Shown: in pieces, positions 35,192 through 46,867 of the stretch
Layout: every line of letters begins with the position of its first letter
Numbering within the stretch: position 1 is the stretch's first letter
Source of the DNA: Episyrphus balteatus
Taxonomy: Eukaryota; Arthropoda; Insecta; Diptera; Syrphidae
Length of the DNA stretch: 64,000 nt
Reading direction: 5' to 3'
Assembly: GCF_945859705.1 (NCBI RefSeq)
Contig: NC_079137.1
Coordinates: 75,352,277-75,416,276 of the forward strand
Position numbers and translations under genes: made by a program
The notes under the pieces: model-generated
Seen by the model: only the letters and a program-made list of their open reading frames with translations
Database searches by the model: none
Told to the model about the DNA's origin: nothing

Positions 35192-37500
35192 ATTATTTTG
35201 TTATAAGTTGATAAATTTGGCTGGGGAAACCAAGAAACCCTTTAAACATTTTCAAAATAACGGTTCTTTTATTTTATCAATGAAAAGGAAAAAATTGGTC
35301 AATGCAGAAGAAGAACAAATTAATTCTTTTTGATTAATGATGTGAACTCCAAACTATTTAAACCAACCGAAACTGACAAATACCACAGCTGATAACTTTT
35401 CTTAGGTCAAAATATTAAATACTTTCTAGAAAAACAAAATCCATTTTCCAAAAAATTCACGCTCGATAAGAATTTCCCTTAACAAAAATCCATCGACCAA
35501 AAATGTCTTCCTTTTTTTCATCCATTCACCCAAACCGACAACACTCAAGTGCACCACTTGAAATCGATTTTCAAAAAAATAGAAAAAAATCAACAACACA
35601 TCATTTTATTCCCTACTCCCATCAGAATTCTTACTCGCTTAGGGGCTTCCTAAAAATCAATCAACCGTGAGAAGTTCACACGTCGTTATCCTTGGATGTA
35701 CCAGTACCTACCTATCGGAAAGGGAACCCTTTTTTCCTCTCAAACATCTCCAAAAATAAACACTCCAAAAACTCCAAAAAAAAGAATAACACAAATCATA
35801 TCCTTTCTACGAGTATATCGACCGTTTTCAAAGTGAATATCTTTCACCCTGCTGATGATGATGATGATGATTCCCACCTTGCCATCACCCAAAAAAAAAA
35901 AGAAATAAACCCCGAAGGGACATAACAAATTTTTCAGATTCCCACACTGGAAGTAAGGATTTTCATCTAAAAATAGAAAGGCAAAAGAAGTCGAAGTGAA
36001 ATGAAATTCTCTCATCATCAAAATGAAATTGAAGAAGGACTCCAAAGACCAAGGAAAAAGTGCAGAAGAAGATCGACTTCATTAAATGAATGGACTTTGA
36101 AATTAATCCCCAAGGAATAACTACAATATCCCAGTGCCTATCGAGTGTACCTAGTAACGAGTAAAAGTCCTTGCTTTTTTTGTGTATTAGGTCCTAAGTC
36201 ATTTCGCCTTGGCCTTGAATCAGCAACAAATCGATTGTGATGAGACGAGAAAGCAAAAAAAAAGGATGATGATGATGTCCTTTTACTTTTTTCTCTTCTT
36301 TGAACCTTTTTTTGTTGATATCGATGAAGAATGAGAAAGAAACAAGAAGTTTGCCTCTTAATGGAGAGATTCTCCAGTCGATTGGTCATAGCTATCATGG
36401 ACCTATTCCACATGTCAAGTTGAGGCTGGTGGCAATTTATCTGTAACCATTGACCACTGACCAGGACCACCCTAAACTGTTCATTTCTCGAAAAACAAAT
36501 CCATCTGCAAATTGAAAATTTATTTTGGTATTTTTGGTACTCGTATGAAAGTGTGGAGAGAAAAAAGAGAAGAAAAACTCTTGTGGTCAGACAGATACAT
36601 AGAGAGTGATGGTCAGTCACATCAGTTAGTCCCAGGTCCAGGCGAGTCGAGTCGAGGCGCCCACATAACTTTTTGTCAGTTTGATTGGCAGTTGATTCGG
36701 CAATTAGTGTGCGGGCGACCGCACACACATATCACAAAACCGAAGGAGAGGACCAAAGGAAGGATATACGACGTTACACTTAAATATAGACGTCTGATGA
36801 TGCTGATACAGATCCTGAACCATCATCGATGGGAATTGGACACGCGATTGAAGTGTGCGGATGTTTGTTAATTACTCCATGTTGACCAATCTCCTTAATG
36901 AAGAACTCTGAACAGGAAATCGAACATACACACTCGATATGCTGTAGCGGTAGGACCATAGAAAACTTTCTCTCGATAGCGGAATATCTCGTATCAATTA
37001 GTTAAGCAAATGATAGTGTGTGATTAAAGTTGCATGGATATTGGTTTTCTCTATCTCTTTAGGGAGACATTTAGAGATAGATAGAGAGGTGGTTTGAAGA
37101 GATGACCATCAGAGCCAGCGGCGGGCGCCAGTTTTCTTTTATCGAATATTATCGTTTGCATTAAATTGATTAGAACATATTTGTAGAGATAGAGACGATT
37201 TGCAGGGAAATGGTTTTCAAGTGCTACTACCATCTCAGGGACCAGATCGAATTTTTGTATTTGTTTAATTCATGAGGGATGATTATTGTTTAATGGGATT
37301 AAATTTTTGGTCGTGGGATTTGGAATTTAATGTTAGAACATAAGGACGTTGTATGACCATCACATGATTGGATTTTAATTCACCAGGATAAGTTTTCAGA
37401 CACTCAGGGTCTTGTCAATTTTAGAACGCAATGTTCAAACTGACTAATATAGCTGATAATGTGAAGTAGGTACACAGAAGATGCGCTGATAAATGTGGTC
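35192..37500. other. Non-coding stretch, moderate complexity
   Basis: (TGA)6 lies at 35853-35870. The segment 36130-36900 is less AT-rich and carries a 196-codon minus-strand frame (36138-36728), but its translation has no domain I recognise. I leave it uncalled. Confidence 0.4.
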
Positions 37501-38560
37501 TGGCGCCCGCCCCACCAAAGAAAAAACACATTGTAAACTGGCGCCCAACGAGGAATGATAAAAAAACATACATAGGTACATCCATTGAATTATAGAGCTT
37601 GATAAGCCTAGGAACGTTTGCAGTTTCGTGATGTTTTTTAGAGCTAAACCATGGCAAGAAACGAAAATGCACATTACAAACTGGCTCCCGAGCAGGGCCC
37701 ATCACAATATATCCACTTAAACTATGAAGCTTGATAAATCTACAAACTATTGAAGCTTTGTGTTTTTTTTTTAGAATAATCTTGTCAACTTGATCAGCAA
37801 AACCTTTGCTAGGAAAGAAAATGCACTTTCTAAAGTGGCGCCCGATTAGGGATCATCACAATATATCCACATTAATTTTTCTTCTTCTCCATTATCGACG
37901 ACAGTATCATGACTGTCGAATGGGATCACAGCTCTCCCACTTTACAGCTTCACACTACGGCTTCACATGTTTACATTACAAAGTTTTACCCGAGGAGGGA
38001 CCGCCATAATTTACTTTTCTTCAGAAGAATTTTGCCAAGCCAATAAAATCTTTACCAAAGTGGCGCCCGAACAGACACAAAAAAAATACATCCACTTCAA
38101 CTCTTAAACTATAGAGCTTGATATGTTAGTCTACAAACTTAAGAAGTTTCGTTTTTAAGAAGAACCTTAGCGATCACATTGCAAAATAACGCCCACGCAG
38201 CCACCGCCAGTGCAGTGATCAAAATCTCAGCTGTAAATGAAAAAGCACATTCCAAAGTGGCGCCCAGGCAGGGAAATTCAATATATATCCACTTTAAATC
38301 ATAAACTATTGAGCTAAACAAGACTACAAAATTTCAAACTTTTAAATTTCGTGTTGTTGTCAGAGGAACTTTGGCGATCACATTACAAAGTGGCGCCCAA
38401 GCAGGGACTACTTTTCCTCAGAAGAATTCCTCTACGACAACGAGTAAAATCTCACAAAGTGGCGCCCAAGCAGCAACTATCACATCATCCATTTTAACTT
38501 TTAAACTTAAAAAGCCTAAAAACTTCTTACACAATTCAATCAAAGTATTTGCCCTTGAAT
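37501..38560 (+). repeat. Tandem array with tRNA-Lys primer-binding-site-like motifs
   Basis: TGGCGCCC-type motifs start at 37501, 37539, 37682 (TGGCTCCC), 37836, 38061, 38258, 38391 and 38460, with degenerate forms near 37984 and 38188. Several continue as -GAACAG, -GAGCAGGG or -AAGCAGGGAC. The full pattern TGGCGCCCGAACAGGGAC is the complement of the tRNA-Lys 3' end, the primer site of many retroelements. Two spacer modules alternate: X (~130 bp, with ATCACAATATATCCACTT and GAGCTTGATAAG) and Y (~70 bp, with CAGAAGAATT and AAAATCTCAGCTGTAAATGA). Dimer spacing is 197 and 202 bp in the best part. No LTR, gag or pol is visible. Confidence 0.75.
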
Positions 38561-40295
38561 GAAATCAACATATTTTAAAGTTTAAAAATTAAATGGTGAT
38601 TGCAAGTGTCAAAACGAAATAACCATCAACTTAACGAAAGAATTTCAATTTTCCCCATTCCAACAAACACCTTCAAAATTACCTACTTTCCTACTTATTC
38701 GATAGGCATCTAAAAACTACAAAATTTTGATCAAAAACTTTTTCCAAAACGATATTTCTACAACACAAAATTAACTTTCATCATAAAAGTGTACGAGTAT
38801 TATATTAGTTTTCATTTCACTTCAAATTTTCAGTTCTAGTTTCGTTTTTAGTTTTTGCAAAAAACTTCTCCATCCATTCAAATTGGTATAGGAATAGGAG
38901 TTTTGTGTTGTGTAGCAAAAAAGCCTTTTAATTTCCGTTCCATAAAACAGAAAGAAACTTTTACTTTTTTTTTTTTTTTGCTTTGTTTTGTTTTTAATTT
39001 TTGACTACTCTCGAAAACTTCTTCTTCCTCAATACTGTTTCATTTCTTCTTCTTCTCTTTCGTCTTTAGCTTTTGCTTTTACACAAAGGCTCAAAAGTTA
39101 ATGCCTGCCATTTTGACTGAAATCCAAAACTTTTCTCATTCCATGGAAATGTTTTTAAGGAGTCCTTCACAATATTCTTCTCCTCATCACAAAGCTACTA
39201 CTAACACTTTACCATTTTTTGATTCAACAACTACAAACCAAAAGTTTCTATATTTTATTAAAGGCAAAAAAGGAAGTAGGAGAGGCCTTTTCTATGGAAA
39301 CACATTCTTTGAATAGAAAAGAAGGATATTCTCATTTCACACCAACAACGTCAAAAATGTGAAATTTACCTCTTTTTTTGATCTAAATTGAATTCTTTTA
39401 ATATTCCACATACACGAATGTCATAAAATGTATTTAATTTTTTTTTTTTAATTTTTATTGAATAAAATATAAAAGTCCAATTCCCAGTTAGTAGATTGTA
39501 GTTTGCTTATATGCAAATGAGTTCAACATGGAAATAAAAATCAACCTTAATGTGGGAAATTCATCATTGGCTACTCGCGCATTCAGTTTCACAGGTTATA
39601 AACTTTCACCTGGGGTGGTCCGAGGAGGAGGTCGGTCTCTTATCGGCAACATTTATCTGTCACAAAATAAAAGTCAAAACGCACAAAATGTTACCACACA
39701 CTAATAAATCAACTCACACACATGTGTATGTGTGTGTTGTAGTCCTGTGGATATAATCAAATTACTGTGTTCAAAAAGGATAAAAAAGTCAACTGAAAAA
39801 AGTCCCACAACAACTTTTGGCATTATGAAATTGACCTCTGGGATATTATGGGAGATAATAAAATTATTATTCCTTAAATTGAGAACTTTTTCGTTGTTGT
39901 TTTTCGTTTTTAAATGTGTAGGTGGCGATTTTTTAGGGGTCATGTACATAACTACTTTAAGTCAATTATTTTCCTCTCAAAAGGGGGCTTTGTGGAATTG
40001 TGAAGATTATTTTTTGTTTTGTTTTAATTTTTATTAAGTACTAGTCCTGGAAAAAAGGATACACACGAGAGAGTAAGAGGGAAGAGATGGGGGAAAACTT
40101 TTAATTAATTGCCAGAAGTCACGCGAGAAATTTCCACAGAAATTCTCAGAACTTTTTATATAAAAGTGAAGGAAAATGAAAATTCAAGAAGTCGGTCAAT
40201 GAGAAGGGTGGAGGTTGTGGATTTGTACTTTTTGCTTGTGATATAGGCAAAAACAAGTTTAGATTTCGTAGGAAAAATCGAATGACAAGGCGATA
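38561..40295. other. AT-rich non-coding stretch, nothing supported
   Basis: Only homopolymers and a short CA/TG run near 39715-39740 are visible. No credible exon. Confidence 0.5.
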
Positions 40296-40393
40296 TAGTC
40301 CAGTGCAAATAGTCCTCTAAATTTTTTTTGCTCATTCGATAGAGAATTGGGCCTTTTGGCCGCCATCTTGGATTTTAGTTTTTATAAAATTCT

Positions 40394-40706
40394 TAAAATT
40401 CTCTACATTTCTGCTATTCAACTTTTTTTGTATCGCTATTAACACAAAAGTTATTAATACTTTTTTGTTAAAAAATATCCTCTTTTTACCAAATGAAGAG
40501 ACTTAAAAACAACGTCTTGAATTTTCTCTTATAAAATACTAACTTATCATTCAAAATTCAAGATTTGAATGAAAAAATAAATTTAACAAAAAAGGAAAAA
40601 AAAAACAGACAAAAAAGGACATTTTTTAACAAAAAAGTATTAATAACTTTTGTGTTTATAGCGATACAAAACAAAGTTGTATAGCAGAAATGTAAATAAT
40701 TTTAAG
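40394..40706. repeat. Inner foldback 1, ~95-bp arms
   Basis: The left arm 40394-40490 and right arm 40612-40706 are inverted copies that share ACATTTCTGCTAT, TTGTATCGCTAT, AACACAAAAGTTATTAATAC and TTTTTTGTTAAAAAAT. Confidence 0.85.
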
Positions 40707-40888
40707 GTGAACAATCTTTTTTTGGAAGGTTTTTTCATAATGTTGATAAAAAATGCTCAAAACTTTTTCCTTTTTTTTTTACAGGCCAAAACAGGCTTGC
40801 AACTTTATAATATTTAGAATATCGAAAAAGTGTTCTTAACATTAATTTTCTAAGTTTTTTTATTACCAACTTTTACCTATAATGAATA

Positions 40889-41128
40889 CATGGAGAAAAA
40901 AGTGTCACCTTAAAATAAGATGATGCGCACATTAAATTTCACCACTTTAAATTAAGGTGATATCCGCTTAAAATAAGTTGATTCCACTTAAACTCAGTTA
41001 AATTTAATGCACGGAGAAAAAAGACAACATAGAATTAAGCGGATGGCACCTTAATTTAAGCGGATTTCTGCATGGTATTTTGCTAAGATGACTGGCCCTT
41101 TATATTAAGGTGGCACTTTTTTCTGCGT
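40889..41128. repeat. Inner foldback 2 with TTAAATTAAGGTG repeats
   Basis: The outer arms GGAGAAAAAAGTGTCACCTT (about 40892) and AAGGTGGCACTTTTTTCTGC (about 41107) are inverted. Between them, CTTAAAATAAG, TTAAATTAAGGTG and AATTTAAGCGGAT variants repeat in both orientations. Confidence 0.75.
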
Positions 41129-41306
41129 GTCGAAATATTAAGTAAAAACTAATTTCCATGACCAAAGCAAAATGTGAATTTGACAAGTGCGAAAAATCAG
41201 TGTGATTATATTCACCCAATTCTCTATCGAATGGGTAGAAAAAAAATTGGGGGTATATCAAACTGCTGAGTCGCCCATATATGAACATCATAAATGCACT
41301 GGACTA

Positions 41307-41500
41307 ATAGGGCGACAAGGCAATTAGTCGACAAGGCGATATGCTTACAATGAAACAAAGCGACATGCCATAAACACACAAATAAAAAATATCAAAACTC
41401 CAAAAACTTAGCTGCAAGTATTTATGATAAACTTTTGTATGGGCTCGACACACTGTGCGACAAGGAGAAAGAGCGACAAGACGACGGAGTGACAGTATTA
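41307..41500 (+). repeat. Degenerate GCGACAAGG repeat
   Basis: GCGACAAGG-like words occur at about 41312, 41329, 41364, 41459 and 41473, and once left of the neighbouring element near 40285. The element may therefore have inserted into an older short repeat. Confidence 0.4.
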
Positions 41501-41984
41501 CCGGTGGCAAAATGTCGTTTAGAATTTCCTTTTCAGCTTAGAGAACATTTTTCTGTCCCACCTACGCGGCTCTTGATTCCTGTCTCGAATAGGTGATCGA
41601 ATACCTAACCAATTTCTTTTCACTTACCAAATTCATAAAAAGACCAGGTCCTATATGGCTTTCCTGTGCGAATTCACTGTATTCGATAGAAAGATTAACG
41701 GTCTTACAAAAACTTCGCTGTCTACTGTAGATTAATAGAATAATAGAATCTAACTAAAGTAACACTAGAATGACTCCTACGAGTACCTACATGTTTTTTT
41801 GAAGTTATACTTCTTATGGGAGGGCGGGTATGAAAATTTACTTTTTGACAAGAATGTCAAAGGGATTATGACGCGATCACCCTGGGTAGCAGGGCTGTCG
41901 TTTCACCTTAAGAGTAGGCAGTACTTTAGTATTTAAAAATGCAGTACGCCGCAGTACGGCAAACATAAAACACACAACACGTTG

Positions 41985-42153
41985 CAAGTTACATGTTTCA
42001 TGTGGCAAGTTGCATGTGGCAAGTTGTATGTGGCATGTTGCATGTGACAAGTTGCATGTGGCAAGTTGCATGTGGCAAGTTGCGTGTGGCAAGTTGCAAG
42101 TGGCAAGTTACATGTGGCAAGTTGCATGTGGTAATTTCCATGTGGCAAGTTGC
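41985..42153 (+). repeat. 14-bp minisatellite, ~12 copies
   Basis: The unit is CAAGTTGCATGTGG, with single-base variants. The array is cut on its right by the hAT-like element that begins at 42154. A remnant of the unit (CAAGTTCCAT) follows that element at 43134. Confidence 0.92.
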
Positions 42154-43133
42154 CAGGGTTGCAAAAAGCTCACATTTCAGCTCAGCTCACAGCTCAGCTC
42201 AAATTTGAGCTAGGTACCATAGCTTAGCTCATATGAGCTGAGCTGAAAGTGAGCGCCCCAACTTCCAACGCCTATATCTCGGAATTTTGAAGAAAATGAA
42301 ACAAAATTTCTTGATGCCAAAAGGTAGCGGGGACTCTAACCTACATTTGGGTACAACTCTCATCCCTGTAGGTGCACGCGTTCTCAAACTGGGATTATTA
42401 TAAAAAAATAGGAACGATTCTGAAAAAAAAGGCATGATGTGGCGGTTTAACATGGAAGGCGATTTTTCAAAAATCTGATAATGTGCAAAGCGTAGGCCCA
42501 TGACACAAGCTATCATTTGGCATCACTCCCAAAAATTGCTCTCAAGCGGTGTAGCTTTCAGGAGCGTTCAAATATTCGAGGATTTTTCGAAAAAAAAATT
42601 TACCCCAACTTTCAAACGCGATTTTCTCGGAATTTTGAAAAAAGTCGAAAAACCGGATTGTACCGGAATTTTTTTTTTTATGATAAAAAAAGAAATATTT
42701 TACTAAAAAAATAGAAATATATTTACTATTAAAAAAACCAAGAGAAAAGATCACGAAAAATTATCTGTTTTATTTATAAAAATAGCCATGTGTTAAAATA
42801 ATTCCATTAATAACTAGAAGCAAACATCTTAAGCTATGGTGTTTTGTAAAAGTTTAAAATATCTTAATATTTCATTATACTTTCCAAATAAAAATCAATG
42901 TATCCTCTCACCCATCACAGCTCAGCTCAGCTCACTTTACCTTAGCTCACCCAACAGCTCAGCTCACCCAACAGCTCAGCTCAACCATCAGCTCAGCTCA
43001 ACCATCAGCTCAGCTCACTTTCAGCTCAGCTCAAATGTACAGTACATACAAATGGTACATAGCTCAAAAGTGAGCTAGCTCAAAATTTGAGCTGAGCTGT
43101 GAGCTGAGCTCAGCTCACTTTGTAGCAACCCTG
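42154..43133. mobile_element. hAT-like non-autonomous element, 980 bp
   Basis: The ends are CAGGGTTGCAAA on the left and TAGCAACCCTG on the right. Flanking 8-mers CAAGTTGC (42146-42153) and CAAGTTCC (43134-43141) match at 7 of 8 positions, as expected for a hAT target duplication. Both subterminal regions are packed with CAGCTCAGCTCAC-type motifs in inverted orientation. An internal direct repeat with CTCGGAATTTTGAA lies at about 42279 and 42627. The frames inside are short and unrecognised, so no transposase is called. Confidence 0.82.
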
Positions 43134-43141
43134 CAAGTTCC

Positions 43142-45279
43142 ATATTGCTACTACTAGTGCTGAAGCACACACAATTCTCATAAAATTACCATATCGCACA
43201 TTTTATGCGCAATTCATTTACTTTCGTTAAGCATATACCATGAGTAAATTTCACAGAATAAATTGAAAACTACATGGACGCAAGGAGGATGAAAGAATTA
43301 ATTTATTGTTCACTTAGGTTCTTTCTACGTGGTTTCTCTGTAAAATTTCCTAGAAAAATGAAAATTATAACAAAACCAATAAAAAAAATTGGTCGTACCT
43401 GGTTTCCCTGTGGAACTTAGATATCAACTGTGAATCGGTAGTTTCTAACACATAAATGATAGAAAGTAAACAAAATAAGTTTCAGGAACTTACATATTGC
43501 CATTGAAAAGATTCCTCATAAAGAAGTCCTTTGCATTGCATAATGTTTCCCTAACCCCTATGAATATTCCCAAAATAATTGATCAGAGACCACTTTGTCA
43601 TCTATCACACGTCAATTTATACATTCTTTTGTTTTCATTACCTACAGCTTTTAAACATATAAATCTCTTACCCTATTACAACATCATTACTGTGTACCTT
43701 ATCACCGAATATTTATCACTGTTTACATTTTCAATTTAAACAAAAGTCACAGCGCGAAGACAATAATATAGCAATCCTTTTTGAAAAATGTAGATCCTTT
43801 GAAATCCTCGGTGAGGGAAATTCTATTTTATACACCGTTTTCGACCCTCATATTCTGAAAAATCCATTCCCGCATGACGTCATAAATAAAAAAAAAGAAG
43901 AAAATACCCTTCCGAAGTATTTCTACAACAACAAAAAATAAATATTCATTGTTTATTGAATCACTGAGAAAAAATAAGGTACACCATTGATTTGATGCTG
44001 TTCGAGAATAAATTCATAAAAAACCAATACCCCATCAGCATCGCAGTAATTAACTTCTTCCAGCTATTGACTTGACTTGGTAATGGGCAAAATGATACCG
44101 CACGAACGCAATTCTAATGATAAATGATCCCACGGGATAAATGAGAAGAGGGTTGGAATTTCAATCCTTAGCGGATCCATGTAGATAAAAAAAAAAAAAT
44201 ACAATAAAAATCACAAAAAATGAAGATGTCTATTTTTACTGACAGAGCACACGATCCCGCATCTATTTATCTCTCATTTTTTGTTTTCAATTCGGATTTC
44301 GAAATACGAGTAAAGATATGATAGGAATGGGAATTCCTGGCAATCTGTCAATCATTTGACCCTCAAGTCACAGGCATGTCGTCGAAATGTCTCTTTATAT
44401 CTTCATTGGAAGCTGTTTCATAGCTCAATAATATAATTATTCATCACGATTTGAAATCACTTCTAGAAAATATAGATCACTTGTGTGATCTTGAAAATAT
44501 GTATCACAAGACCCCATCCTTTTTAGTAAACAGAAGAGAAAGAAGAGGATTGTTTGATCTGTCAGTTGGGATTATCGAAATATAATTTGTTGCCTGTTTA
44601 GCATAATAAATTAATCAAATCTATATTTTGTTTTTTTATGAATAATGCTAAGACTCTATGTTTTGGATGATGACAGGAGCAAGAGAAAGGCGGAGATTTA
44701 TGATCATATAGGGGTGGAGTTTTGTCTTTTTTACTGTCATTCTAATAAAAAAAAAAATAATGATTTAGTGTATAGTGGTCGTGGTCTATTTTTTTTTTAT
44801 GGAAAAAGAATTTGTTTTACTAATTTTATGGTTGGTATCCAGGAGAGAAAATTGAGATTTATTCAAATTAAGATAAAAATCAATTGAACTCAACTGGTTT
44901 TGAATTGATTTTTAACGATATTTATTTGTCGAGATCGAACAAAAAAGCAGTGGCCTGACTAAATCACTTATTTTTAGGAATGCTTCCTTAGAGTTTCCAT
45001 AAGACTTTTATTATTATTTTTTAAACATTTTTCGAAGGCATTCGAAAGAAGTTTTACAAAAATAACAAAATGCTTTCCTTCAAAAAGGCAAGTACTTTTT
45101 CTGCAAGCTTTAGCTTCCATTATTTTCTTTTAAAGCTTATTTATGCAAGCCAACTAACTAACTTTTAAAGAAGCTTATCGAAACAACTTTAACAAAGTTG
45201 ATGTTTTCGAAGATTCTCACGGGTGATATTCTTTGCTTTCTCCACATTACAATGAGTCAAATTTTCTCAAGTGGGCCAC
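43142..45279. other. AT-rich non-coding stretch, nothing supported
   Basis: No repeat shared with the rest of the window and no recognisable exon. AAGCTT-containing words cluster loosely near 45100-45190. Confidence 0.5.
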
Positions 45280-46146
45280 CTTTTTTTTTGCATATATTGA
45301 AAGATTTATATGTTAAAAATATTATTCCAAAGTATTTTTGAAAATTTTCAATTTTGTTAAAAGTTATAAACAAATGAAATTTTTCAGGTCTTTTTGTTAA
45401 AGTGGCTATATCTCAGTAATGAAATGATAAAAATAAAAAAGATATCGAAAAGATTTAAATCGTTTTTGGAAGAATAAAATATGTTCTCATAGACACAGTT
45501 AAAAATTTGTTTTTAATGAATTATCCCACATAAAAACATAACCTCGAAAACAGCCATAATTACGCTTTTTTGCTTTTTATAACGGATATATTTTAAAAAC
45601 GGGGGCTAATCAAATTTTTATGACTTCGGATTCGAGTTGAGCACCCCAAAAACCGCTAGGAAAGTATATTTTGGTTCTTGTGGCAAAAAAAAATGTTCAA
45701 TTTTGTTGACAAGTAGTGCTATTTAAAAATAAATATGCGGCAAAGTTTAAACATGCATAACTTTTTTTCTTATGAATTGCACTAAAATTTTCTTTCAGCT
45801 AATGAAAGCTTATAAAATTTCAAATCGAATATAAGAAAAATAGTTTTCCTACATACTCCAGAAGTTAGTAAAAAATGCAATTGTTTATAACAAAATCAAT
45901 TAGGTATTTATAAATAATTTTTTTTTTTTGAAAATTTTTTTTGAATAAATTGTTGGGTGTATAATTGGTAATATGTGTACAAAATTTTATATATTTTTAT
46001 CATTTCATTACTGAGATATAGCCATTTTAACAAAAAGACGTGAAAAATTTCATTTGTTTATCACTTTAAGCAAAATTGAAATTTTTCAAAAATACTTTGG
46101 AATATTATTTTTAACATATAAATCTTTCAATATATGCTAAAAAAGC
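45280..46146. mobile_element. Element with ~150-bp terminal inverted repeats
   Basis: The left arm 45280-45434 and right arm 45994-46146 are inverted and closely similar. They share GCATATATTGAAAGATTTAT, CCAAAGTATTTTTGAAAA, AACAAATGAAATTTTTCA and GGCTATATCTCAGTAATGAA. The core (45435-45690) matches blocks at 5545-5745 and carries TATATTTTGGTTCTTGT at 45665. The length is about 870 bp with no coding frame. It is a foldback MITE-like element, possibly nested around an older family member. Confidence 0.88.
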
Positions 46147-46280
46147 ATCAAATTCGAAATTTCGGTTTTAGCGCATCTTCTCGATGCTGACCCTAAATTT
46201 GATTGGCCGTCTACTAGTTTGGACTCACACTGAAGACATCAGCTAATCCTAATAACAGCTATATACAAGGTATACCCTAT

Positions 46281-46867
46281 ATAGGGGAAGTGAGGTCAAG
46301 ACCGCCTCTGGGGGCAAGACGGTTTTTGTACTATGTTGTATGAAAAAAAATTAAATTGGCAGGACTTGAAATATAGAACAAATAGCCTCTGGTAAGATCA
46401 ATTATGTCTGTAAGTATGAGCAATTTTGGTTGAAATCCCGAAAAGTTATAGTAAGTTTTGTGATATTTCATCAAATCGTCTTGTTTCGTGTGAAAAGCAA
46501 TTGGTACTTTTTTAAATTTATTATTTAAAAGTTTTAAATTTTTCTTTTTTTGTAATAAAAGTTGGGAACCGATGATTATTGCAAAAAGATTCCATATTTT
46601 ATGATAGAAACGGTTTTATTGTCAACAGAATTTGATAGGGCGGTCTTGTCAACATGTGGGGTTAAGAGCGTTTTTTGTTAGAGGTTTTTTCAAAACGTAT
46701 TTTTTTGTTCAGTATTTTTTTATTTTTTTTTTTAATGATGAGATTTAATATACAAAAAAAACATTAAAATTAATGAAAAAACACTTTACTTTAGTTAAAA
46801 TATGTTTTTTATTGGTTTTTAAGACGGTTAAACACTAAAGGGGTGGTCTTGCCCCCACTTCCCCTAT
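46281..46867. mobile_element. Small inverted-repeat element, ~590 bp
   Basis: The left end ATAGGGGAAGTG is followed by GTCAAGACCGCC. The right end has GGTGGTCTTGCC and CACTTCCCCTAT, the inverted counterparts. TA flanks both ends, consistent with a TA target. Internally, GGCGGTCTTGTCAAC near 46640 is a further copy of the subterminal motif. No coding frame is seen. Confidence 0.7.

Larger units (their letters stand above)
40296..41306. mobile_element. Inverted-repeat element, 1.0 kb, with nested foldbacks
   Basis: The ends are perfect 12-bp inverted repeats, TAGTCCAGTGCA and TGCACTGGACTA. The subterminal blocks ATTCGATAGAGAATTGGG (40336) and CCAATTCTCTATCGAAT (41216) are also inverted. Reading TA as the duplicated target and GTCCAGTGCA as the end would suit a Tc1/mariner-like element, but this is tentative. 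Two smaller foldbacks lie inside. No transposase frame is visible. Confidence 0.75.

Noticed and set aside
36138..36728. 196-codon minus-strand frame as a gene
   Set aside because: Its translation shows no recognisable domain, signal or repeat, and the length is possible by chance in a less AT-rich segment. It could contain a small exon, but nothing supports that.
37501..38560. Intact LTR retrotransposon or retrovirus
   Set aside because: Only the primer-site-like motif is present. I see no paired LTRs, polypurine tract, or gag or pol frame around either array.
37501..38560. tRNA-Lys gene copies
   Set aside because: Only the last ~18 bases of the tRNA are matched. There is no anticodon arm, D arm or A/B box arrangement around the motif.
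41985..42153. p53 half-sites in the 14-bp minisatellite
   Set aside because: TGGCAAGTTG fails the RRRCWWGYYY consensus at its first and last positions, so unlike the 11-bp array it is not a clean match.
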